Assembly: GCA_003963115.1 (NCBI GenBank)
Contig: RXJQ01000090.1
Coordinates: 1 to 48,876 of the forward strand
Reading direction: 5' to 3'
Origin: Burkholderiales bacterium
Lineage (GTDB): Bacteria > Pseudomonadota > Gammaproteobacteria > Burkholderiales > Burkholderiaceae_C
DNA length: 48,876 nt
A program made the position numbers and the translations under genes. Below, one piece after another: positions 43,071 through 48,876 of the stretch. The notes under the pieces were generated by a model. That model made no database searches and was not told the DNA's origin. It was given only the letters and a program-made list of their open reading frames with translations. Within the stretch, counting starts at the first letter, position 1; the number at the start of each line of letters is the position of its first letter.

Positions 43071-43877
43071 ATGCTGGCTCGTCGATCATTTCTACAGTGG
43101 GGCCTGGGGGGCGGTACCTTGGCTTGGTCGGTGGCGACGCCGGCATCGGCTGGCGACCGCCTGCCCTCACGGGCCGACAGCCCCCTGGTGGGCGTGGACC
43201 CGGTGTTCGTCGACACGGGCCTGACGGCGCGCTGGTCTGCCGCCATGAAGCAGGATCTCGGCTGGTCGGCGCGCTGGTCCGCCATGGACACCTCGGACGT
43301 CCTCAACGGCCTGGAACAAGGCGAGCTCGATGCCGGGATGTTCCTGTCCCACCCGCGCGCCGATGCGCTGGACAAGCAGGGCCTGATCTACAACCGCTTG
43401 AGCCTGGCGCGTACCGGCGTGCTGCTGGTGGGCCCCACCGACGACGTGGCCGGCATCCGCAGCGAAACCGACCCTGCCCGCGCCCTGGCGCAGGTGATCA
43501 ATGCCAGCAACGCCGGCGCCGCGCGCTGGCTGGCGCCTCAGCCTGGATCGGCACTGGCCTTGCTTGCGGACCAGTTGGTCCACGGACTGAACGCCAGGCA
43601 CCCCTCGGCCAGTTCGGCCAGTGCAAGCCACAGCCCCGGCAACAGCGCGGCTTACCGCCTCATCACCCAGGCCCAGTGGCTCAAGTCGCCCCCCAAGGGC
43701 GAAAAGCTCAAGGTCTGGCTGAACGACCCTGCACGGCTGTACCTGGAAGCGCAGGTGGCCTGCTCGTTCAGATCCCGGCACGCGGGCGCCAAGCTGTTGC
43801 TGAGCTGGCTGCAATGGCCGCTGGCACAAAGCGCAATCAAAGCCAGCAAACCCGGGTGGCAGCCCATGAAAGAGTGA
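43071..43877 (+). CDS. TupA-like periplasmic oxyanion-binding protein
   Basis: This 268-residue protein has a Tat-type signal (ARRSFLQWG at residues 3-11, cleavage near ASA/GD). The mature part resembles tungstate-binding TupA rather than ModA: VFVDTGLTARW, VLNGLEQGELDAGMFLSHPRADAL and VLLVGPTDDVAGI echo the TupA blocks SGL, GDADVLLVHAP and VGPxxDPAGI. It should bind molybdate, tungstate or a related anion for the downstream permease (15 bp) and ATPase. ATG 43071 is the best start; a GTG at 43041 lacks a ribosome-binding site and would place residues ahead of the Tat motif. Confidence 0.7.
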   Translation: MLARRSFLQWGLGGGTLAWSVATPASAGDRLPSRADSPLVGVDPVFVDTGLTARWSAAMKQDLGWSARWSAMDTSDVLNGLEQGELDAGMFLSHPRADALDKQGLIYNRLSLARTGVLLVGPTDDVAGIRSETDPARALAQVINASNAGAARWLAPQPGSALALLADQLVHGLNARHPSASSASASHSPGNSAAYRLITQAQWLKSPPKGEKLKVWLNDPARLYLEAQVACSFRSRHAGAKLLLSWLQWPLAQSAIKASKPGWQPMKE

Positions 43878-43892
43878 CAGGAGTGCGCCATC

Positions 43893-44624
43893 ATGTCGTC
43901 CTTTGAACTCGAAGCACTGTCCTTGAGCCTGCAGGTGGCGGTCATCACCCTGCTGATCGCCACGCCGCTGGCCGTGGTGCTGGCCATGCTCATGGCGCGC
44001 ACGGCCTGGCGCGGCAAGGTGGTGCTCGACACGCTGATCCTGCTGCCCATGGGCCTGCCGCCTGCCGTGATCGGGTTTGCCTTGCTGGCCGTGCTGGGAG
44101 GCCTGAGCGGCCGCGGTGGCTGGCTGCACGACCTGACCGGCCTGAGCCTGAGCTTCTACCCGGGCGGTGCCATCCTCGCCGCCAGCATCATGACCGTGCC
44201 CTTGATGGTGCGCATCCTGCGCCCGGCCTTCGAGGCCACCGATCCCATGCTGCTGCCCGTCGCGCGCACCCTGGGCGCCTCGCGCATGCAGGGCTGGTGG
44301 ACCATCACCCTGCCCCTGGTGTGGCCTGCCGTGGCCTCGGCCATGGCCCTGGGCCTGACGGCGGCCTGGGGTGAATCAGGCGCGACGCTGGTGCTGGCCG
44401 CCGCCCTCAAACCCCATCAGCTCGGCGACACCACGGCGCCCGTGGCCCTGGTTCAGGCCCTGCTCAATCAGCAAGATGGCGAGGATGCGGCTTGGCACCT
44501 GGCCTTGGTGTCGCTGCTGATCGCCATGGCCGCCATCGCCATCAGCGAGTGGGGACGCCAGCGCTGGCGCCGCCGCTGGCAGGCACGACTGCGCCCCGTC
44601 GGGCTGCCCACGCCATCCGCATGA
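43893..44624 (+). CDS. ModB-like molybdate/tungstate ABC permease
   Basis: This 243-residue inner-membrane protein has six predicted helices. The cytoplasmic EAA loop (ARTLGASRMQGWWTITLPLVWPAV, here about residues 125-148) couples to an ABC ATPase. The pattern LLPMGLPPAVIGFALL near residue 50 and GAILAASIMTVPLMVR near 90 are those of the ModB family. A clean start lies 15 bp after the binding-protein gene. Its stop overlaps the ATPase start (ATGA, 44621-44624). TupB is a close alternative, but the double LLP/PP pattern fits ModB better. Confidence 0.87.
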   Translation: MSSFELEALSLSLQVAVITLLIATPLAVVLAMLMARTAWRGKVVLDTLILLPMGLPPAVIGFALLAVLGGLSGRGGWLHDLTGLSLSFYPGGAILAASIMTVPLMVRILRPAFEATDPMLLPVARTLGASRMQGWWTITLPLVWPAVASAMALGLTAAWGESGATLVLAAALKPHQLGDTTAPVALVQALLNQQDGEDAAWHLALVSLLIAMAAIAISEWGRQRWRRRWQARLRPVGLPTPSA

Positions 44625-45787
44625 CCGAACAAGCGATTCCCCGCGCCCTCAGCATCGAACTGCGCCTGCAACAACCCGGGCTGGACATCCGCGCGCAGTT
44701 CCGCGTGCTGCCAGGGCGCGTGTGCGCCCTGGTCGGCCGTGCAGGCTCGGGCAAAAGTGCCGTGCTGAAGGCCGCTGCGGGCCTGATGCCAGCCAAAGGC
44801 GGCCGCATTGCGCTGGGCACGGATACCGTCTACGACTCGGCCGCCCGCATCAACATGCCGGCGCACGAGCGCCGCATCACCTGGCTGGATGCGCACACAC
44901 ACCTGTTCCCTCACCTCAATGTCAAGGCCAATCTGCAATACGGCCTGGGTGGCGCAGGCTTCATGGGTCTGGGCTTCAAGCGCCTCACCCCCGAGTTCGA
45001 CAAGGTGGTGAGCTGGCTGGAGTTGTCCTCGCTGCTGACCCGGCGCCCCGAGGCGCTGACCACCAGCCAGCGCGTCAAGGTGGCGCTGGGCCGCGCCCTG
45101 GTCTCACAGCCCAATGCACTGTTGCTGGACGACCCCTTGGGCGAAGTGCCGCCGCATGAGCAGGAGTCGCTGCTGGAGCTGTTCGCCGAAGTGCCCGCGC
45201 GCTTCAGCCTGCCGATGGTGCTCGTGAGCCCGCGCATGAACGAGGTCATCCGCATGGCCGACGAGGTGGTCATCCTGCACGAGGGCCGCATGGCCAGCGC
45301 GGGGCCGGCCGCTCAGATCCTGTCGGACGTGTCCTTGTCCACCTTCCTGGAAGGCGTGCATGCTGGCAGCGTGCTCGAAGGCGAGGTCAAGCGCCATGAC
45401 ATCGACTGGCTGCTCAGCGAGGTCGATGTGCAAGGCCAGCGCGTGACGGTCCCGGCCACGCTGCATGCCGTGAGCAGCAAGGTGCGGCTCAAAGTCCGCG
45501 CACGCGACATCACCTTGCACCGCACCGTCCCCACCGACACCACATGCAGCAACCACCTGCGTGGCCGCATCACCCAGATCATGCTGGCCGGCGAACATGG
45601 CACCTATGGCGCCGTGGGCATGGAGCTGGACCGCGTCCTGGAGGCCGGCGACCTGCAACTCAAGTCCGGCGCGCCCATCTGGGCCCTGCTCACGCGCAAA
45701 TCGATCCAGCAAATGGGCCTGGCGCCTGGCCAGCCCGTGGTGCTGAGCTTCAAGGCCATGGCCACCACGGTGTCGGCCTGGCGCTGA
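44621..45787 (+). CDS. ModC-like ABC ATPase with degenerate catalytic motifs
   Basis: This 388-residue protein has the ModC layout: an ATPase domain (about 1-235) and a C-terminal TOBE/Mop domain (about 300-388). Walker A is intact (GRAGSGKS). Other motifs are altered. The Q-loop Gln is missing (ITWLDAHTHLFPH where ModC has VFQDARLFPH). The signature LSGGQ is LTTSQ. Walker B ends LLLDDP instead of LLLDEP, the D-loop reads GEVPP, and the switch His is Pro (VLVSPRMNE). The frame is open with normal codon use, so this is not a simple pseudogene. It may bind ATP without cycling normally, or work with altered chemistry. Confidence 0.82.
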   Translation: MTEQAIPRALSIELRLQQPGLDIRAQFRVLPGRVCALVGRAGSGKSAVLKAAAGLMPAKGGRIALGTDTVYDSAARINMPAHERRITWLDAHTHLFPHLNVKANLQYGLGGAGFMGLGFKRLTPEFDKVVSWLELSSLLTRRPEALTTSQRVKVALGRALVSQPNALLLDDPLGEVPPHEQESLLELFAEVPARFSLPMVLVSPRMNEVIRMADEVVILHEGRMASAGPAAQILSDVSLSTFLEGVHAGSVLEGEVKRHDIDWLLSEVDVQGQRVTVPATLHAVSSKVRLKVRARDITLHRTVPTDTTCSNHLRGRITQIMLAGEHGTYGAVGMELDRVLEAGDLQLKSGAPIWALLTRKSIQQMGLAPGQPVVLSFKAMATTVSAWR

Positions 45788-45812
45788 GACAAACAATGGC
45801 CACAATGGCGCC

Positions 45813-46424
45813 ATGACCACCACCCAACCCCGTCAACTGCTGTCCGTCAACGTGGCGCAGGCCCGCCTGCTGGAGATCGAAGGACAGCAGGTCCTCAGCG
45901 GCATCGGCAAGCGCGCGGTCAGCACGCTGACCGACCCGCAGCGCATCGAACTCAAAGCCCTGGGCCTGCATGGTGACGAACAGGCCGACCTGACCGTGCA
46001 CGGCGGCCTGAGCAAGGCCGTCTACGCCTACCCGCATGAGCACTATGCCTTCTGGCAGACCGTGCGGGCACAAGCCCAGGCCCAGGCCTGGGGCGAGGCC
46101 CTGCCTCACGGCATGCTGGGTGAGAACCTCACCATCACCGGCCTGACTGAGCGCGATGTGTTCGTGGGCGACGTGCTGCGCTTTCCCGACTGCAGCCTGG
46201 CCATCAGCGAACCGCGCCGTCCCTGCTTCAAGTTCCAGGCCGTCATGGGCTTTAAACACGCCGTCAAGATGATGGCGCAGTCTGGCTACTGCGGCTTCTA
46301 CCTGACCGTGCGCCAACCTGGCACCATTGCTGCGGGCGAATCGTATGAGCTGGTACCCGGCCCGCGCGAAGTCAACATCGCCGAGCTGTTTCGCGCCAAA
46401 ATGAACCGCAGTCACCTGCAATGA
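45813..46424 (+). CDS. MOSC domain protein, YiiM-like
   Basis: This 203-residue protein has the MOSC fold found in molybdenum-cofactor sulfurase C-termini and YiiM. Signatures are GLHGDEQADLTVHGGLSKAVYAYPHEHY, GMLGENLTITGL, VFVGDVLRF and EPRRPCFKF with the conserved Cys. YiiM-like proteins bind Moco and reduce N-hydroxylated compounds. It follows the ModC-like gene by 25 bp, so a molybdate-transport operon ending in a Moco-binding enzyme makes sense. The GST gene follows after 25 bp. Confidence 0.9.
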   Translation: MTTTQPRQLLSVNVAQARLLEIEGQQVLSGIGKRAVSTLTDPQRIELKALGLHGDEQADLTVHGGLSKAVYAYPHEHYAFWQTVRAQAQAQAWGEALPHGMLGENLTITGLTERDVFVGDVLRFPDCSLAISEPRRPCFKFQAVMGFKHAVKMMAQSGYCGFYLTVRQPGTIAAGESYELVPGPREVNIAELFRAKMNRSHLQ

Positions 46425-46449
46425 CCATTCCGCCTTGGAGGCCCACGTC

Positions 46450-47082
46450 ATGCCCAGCGAACGCCATGTGACCCTTCACCATGCGCCGCAGTCGCGCTCT
46501 CGCGGTGCCCTCACCCTGCTGGAGGAGCTGGGCGCCGACTACGAGCTGCATGTGCTCAACCTCAAGGCGCATGAGCAGCGCCAGCCCGCCTACCTGGCCA
46601 TCAACCCCATGGGCAAGGTGCCGGCCCTCGATCACAAGGGCGCCCTGATCACCGAACAAGGCGCCATCTACATCTACCTGGGCGACCTGTACGCCGACAA
46701 GGGCCTGGCTCCGCAGATGGGCGACGCGCTGCGCGGCCCTTATCTGCGCTGGCTGGTGTTCTATGGCTCCTCGTTCGAGCCCGCCGTGGTGGACCGCGCC
46801 CTCAAACGCGAGCCCGCGCCGCCCTCGACCTGCCCTTATGGCGACTTCGACACCATGTTCAAGACGCTGACAGATCAACTGGCCAAGGGCCCTTATCTGC
46901 TGGGTGAACGCTTCACCGTGGCGGACGTGCTCTGGGGCACCGCGCTGGACTGGACGACCCGCTTCGGCATCGTGCCGCTAACGCCGCTGCTCAAGGCCTA
47001 CATCGAGCGCGTCACCTCCCGGCCCGCCTCGATGCGTGCCATGGCCATCGACGAGGACCTGCTCCAGAAGCAGGCCAGCTGA
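46450..47082 (+). CDS. Glutathione S-transferase family protein
   Basis: This 210-residue protein has an N-terminal thioredoxin-like domain (VTLHHAPQSRSRGALTLLEELG, with Ser near residue 13 as the likely active residue) and NPMGKVPALDHKG with the cis-Pro and TEQGAIYIYL that bind glutathione. A helical C-terminal domain includes GPYLLGERFTVADVLWGT, the conserved N-capping box. GGAGG lies eight bases before ATG 46450. It probably conjugates or reduces a xenobiotic or endogenous electrophile. The SRPBCC gene starts one base after its stop, so both are co-translated. Confidence 0.92.
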   Translation: MPSERHVTLHHAPQSRSRGALTLLEELGADYELHVLNLKAHEQRQPAYLAINPMGKVPALDHKGALITEQGAIYIYLGDLYADKGLAPQMGDALRGPYLRWLVFYGSSFEPAVVDRALKREPAPPSTCPYGDFDTMFKTLTDQLAKGPYLLGERFTVADVLWGTALDWTTRFGIVPLTPLLKAYIERVTSRPASMRAMAIDEDLLQKQAS

Positions 47083-47083
47083 C

Positions 47084-47479
47084 ATGCGCACACTCACCAT
47101 CACCGTCGACATCGCCGTGGCACCCGATGCCGTGATGGCCTACGCCTCCAACCCGCTCCATCTGCCGCAGTGGGCGCCAGGCTTTGCCAGCAGCATCAGC
47201 CCCAGTGGCGATGAATGGCTGGTGCGGATGGCCGATGGCACCGAGGTGCGGCTGTGGTTCACACCACCCAATGCCGACGGCATCCTGGACCACGTGGTCT
47301 ACCTGCCCGACGGCGAGGAGGTCATGAACACCATGCGCGTGACCCCCGGCAATGCGAGCGGCAGCACCGTGTCCTTCGTGCTGCACCAGCGTCAAGGCAT
47401 GAACGATGCCGAGCTCATGCGGGACGCCGAACTGGTCCGCGCTGACCTCTTGCGGCTCAGAAGCATGCTGGAGGACTAG
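47084..47479 (+). CDS. SRPBCC (START-like) family protein
   Basis: This 131-residue protein opens MRTLTITVDIAVAPDAVMAYASNPLHLPQWAPGF, the typical first strand and helix of a polyketide cyclase/SRPBCC fold. The beta sheet VYLPDGEEVMNTMRVTP and a C-terminal helix ELVRADLLRLRSMLED follow. Such proteins bind hydrophobic ligands; the ligand here is unknown. It is the last gene of the transporter operon. Its final four bases overlap the protease gene on the opposite strand. Confidence 0.85.
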   Translation: MRTLTITVDIAVAPDAVMAYASNPLHLPQWAPGFASSISPSGDEWLVRMADGTEVRLWFTPPNADGILDHVVYLPDGEEVMNTMRVTPGNASGSTVSFVLHQRQGMNDAELMRDAELVRADLLRLRSMLED

Positions 47480-48255
47480 CAACCCTGGGCATTGCACAAG
47501 GCCACGATGTTGCTGTCGGTGAAGCGTGCACCGTTGTAAGTCTGACCGAAGGTGCCTGTGCAGGTCGAACTGTCGTAGCCGTGCACGACAGAGTCCACAT
47601 GGTTGCCCGTTCGATAGTCGCGAATCCATGGCCCACCGCTGGACCCATAGGTCATGGAGCACCCCGTGTTCAGCACACCCGCCCCCCCGCAACTCGCGCT
47701 GGGGCTGAAGCTTTCCGAAGCACACAGCTGAAGCGTATTGCCACCACCGATGTTCCCCGGATACCCGAGCGAGTGCATGCTCAACGTGCTCCCATAGTTC
47801 CAGGAACGCCCCAGCCAGCCGGTGTAGTAGCTCACGCCATGGCCTGAAGCATCGTTCTGAAGCGAGATCACGCACACATCAGAGGCGATGTCACCGTTGT
47901 TGATCCAGCTGTTGAGCACCCTCGCCTGGGCCCATTTGAAGACGCCATATGGCGCACTGCCATTGTTGGAGCCAGGAACGAAAGACCAGCCGCCGATCCA
48001 GCTTTTCTTCGAGCGGTCCCAGCAGCAATGGGCGGCCGTCACGATGACGTTGTTGCCACTGATGACCGAGGCCGAACAATAGCCACCATTCAAGAACAAC
48101 TTGCCGATCGCAGCCGGCGTGTTCGGATTGCCCGTCTCCTGGTACTGCGTGTAGATGTCCGTTTGCGCTTGAGCAAGCCTGACCTGGGCTACACCAGCCA
48201 TTGCCATCACCAAGACCAACAACAGACGCGACAAGACAGAGAATCGAGTGGCCAT
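47476..48255 (-). CDS. Secreted trypsin-like serine protease
   Basis: This 259-residue protein has a signal peptide (about residues 1-30, ending LAQA/QTD). The chymotrypsin-fold triad is visible: H76 in VTAAHCCWD, D126 in DIASDVCVISL and S206 in YGSSGGPW. Several cysteines (C60/C77, C78, C128, C178/C189, C199) suggest disulfides and an extracellular site. Small bacterial trypsin-like proteins of this kind often act on surface proteins. A 36-bp gap separates it from the small secreted-protein gene upstream, on the same strand, so they likely share a transcript. Confidence 0.9.
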   Translation of the reverse strand: MATRFSVLSRLLLVLVMAMAGVAQVRLAQAQTDIYTQYQETGNPNTPAAIGKLFLNGGYCSASVISGNNVIVTAAHCCWDRSKKSWIGGWSFVPGSNNGSAPYGVFKWAQARVLNSWINNGDIASDVCVISLQNDASGHGVSYYTGWLGRSWNYGSTLSMHSLGYPGNIGGGNTLQLCASESFSPSASCGGAGVLNTGCSMTYGSSGGPWIRDYRTGNHVDSVVHGYDSSTCTGTFGQTYNGARFTDSNIVALCNAQGC

Positions 48256-48291
48256 TTGAAGCCTCCTTGCGTTGACGGGTTGGTCAGTGGA

Positions 48292-48693
48292 CTACTTCCA
48301 TTCATCAGGATGAAGCTTGCGCGCCTCGGCATCGGCATTGGGATTGGGCTTGCCTTCCTCCGTGGAACCAGGTTTGGCCTTGCGCATGACGGCCGTTTCG
48401 GCGGCGGTGGGTTTGCGTGGCTTGGCCGGTTTGCCTATGGTCGCTTTCCAGTCCAGGGGCTTGGCCTTCAACCGCTCCTCACGGGTCTCGTAGGATGGCT
48501 CTGGCGTCTTGATGGCTTTCTCCGCTTCCGTGCCACGCTGGATGGACGTTGTCGTCGCGTCATCCATGGCGGCCTGCGCCGAGCAAGGCATCAGCAACGT
48601 CATGCTGGACGCGCAGAAACCGATGCCAACCACAACCGCTTTGTGTACCCCGTTGCTTGCGCGAAAGGCACGCTTGAAAACAATCGTTGACAT
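48292..48693 (-). CDS. Small secreted protein of unknown function
   Basis: This 133-residue protein has an N-terminal signal peptide (about residues 1-42, hydrophobic run VVVGIGFCASSMTLLMPCSAQA/AMD). The mature part is highly charged and rich in Lys, Glu, Pro and Thr, with repeated AxKP patterns, and is probably unstructured. AAGGAG lies six to eight bases before ATG 48693. It precedes the trypsin-like protease on the same strand, so it may be a partner, substrate or inhibitor of that enzyme; that is inference. No family recognised. Confidence 0.65.
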   Translation of the reverse strand: MSTIVFKRAFRASNGVHKAVVVGIGFCASSMTLLMPCSAQAAMDDATTTSIQRGTEAEKAIKTPEPSYETREERLKAKPLDWKATIGKPAKPRKPTAAETAVMRKAKPGSTEEGKPNPNADAEARKLHPDEWK

Positions 48694-48792
48694 GCTTTCT
48701 CCTTGGCTGGTCAGAAAACCGGGCTGTGCGCCACCACCATGCGAAATGCACGATAGAGTCGCGCCAAGGATTTGTCAAAGTGCGAACTAGTG

Positions 48793-48876
48793 TTGTGTCC
48801 TGCAAATAACTGGCATTAATCTTGAATGCCATGCGGTATCTTGGGAACGGAGATACCGCGATGAGAACAGGCCGAC
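48793..48876 (+). mobile_element. Probable left end of an IS630-like insertion sequence, cut by the window edge
   Basis: The sequence changes to AT-richer DNA with two inverted repeats: GGCATT/AATGCC (48812-48830) and GCGGTATC/GATACCGC (48833-48859). A GGAG ribosome-binding site lies inside the second loop, and an ATG at 48861 begins MRTGR. IS630-type transposases often start M-x-T-G-R-P. Only 16 bases of the gene are visible and the exact terminus cannot be placed without the other end. Confidence 0.35.
48861..48876 (+). CDS. First codons of a putative IS630-family transposase (partial)
   Basis: Only MRTGR and one base are visible. GGAG eight bases upstream supports the start. The family guess rests on the short N-terminal pattern and the hairpin-rich leader, so it is tentative. 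Confidence 0.3.

Noticed and set aside
44621..45787. Treating the ModC-like gene as a pseudogene
   Set aside because: The frame is full length, coupled by ATGA to the permease, and keeps Walker A and the TOBE domain, so altered function is more likely than decay.

Overview
The window is high-GC chromosomal DNA from a betaproteobacterium, most likely order Burkholderiales. The evidence is strong GC bias at third codon positions, a PEP-CTERM protein, a GTP-type PEP carboxykinase, a complete kdpFABCDE operon and several c-di-GMP signalling proteins. I cannot name the genus from sequence alone. Coding density is high, genes are often joined by ATGA overlaps, and I saw no rRNA, tRNA or CRISPR array. 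The left edge cuts a minus-strand gene just after its start. The right edge cuts what looks like the first codons of an insertion-sequence transposase.

Layout. 1-5.2 kb: a secreted protein of unknown function, a saccharopine-dehydrogenase-like reductase, a membrane-anchored M20 peptidase, a DUF3297 protein, and a minus-strand DsbA-like oxidoreductase plus HNH nuclease pair. 5.3-13.5 kb: kdpFABC (high-affinity K+ pump) followed by kdpDE (sensor kinase and regulator). 13.5-18.3 kb: a membrane EAL phosphodiesterase, an LEA2-like lipoprotein, a glycine-zipper protein and a HAMP-GGDEF cyclase. 18.4-22.6 kb: a flavin monooxygenase with a Baeyer-Villiger motif, an AraC regulator and a pectinacetylesterase/Notum-like hydrolase. 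22.9-29.6 kb: an EAL-like/HDOD protein, a polyglycine-hydrolase-like serine hydrolase, a VOC protein, and a hybrid histidine kinase coupled to a DUF1566 protein.

29.8-37.4 kb is the most unusual part. A protein that is an internal duplication of [membrane sensor + GGDEF cyclase] overlaps by ATGA with a three-gene SMC/condensin set (MksF-like, MksE-like, MksB-like). The set has no recognisable MksG/JetD nuclease gene next to it. This reads as one operon linking c-di-GMP synthesis to a chromosome- or plasmid-acting condensin. 37.6-42.7 kb: a second Notum-like hydrolase, a PEP-CTERM protein, a bile-acid:sodium-symporter-family transporter and pckG.

43.1-47.5 kb is a compact operon: a TupA-like oxyanion-binding protein, a ModB-like permease, a ModC-like ATPase, a MOSC protein, a glutathione transferase and an SRPBCC protein. 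The ATPase keeps Walker A but has lost its signature motif, Q-loop glutamine, catalytic glutamate and switch histidine. The last 1.4 kb carries a secreted trypsin-like protease and a small secreted protein, before the apparent IS end.

Three secreted or hydrolytic genes (starts at 219, 26086 and 37589) share a TAGGG-containing inverted repeat 70-100 bp upstream, which suggests a common regulator. Start codons were chosen from ribosome-binding sites and family alignment from memory. No database search was possible.
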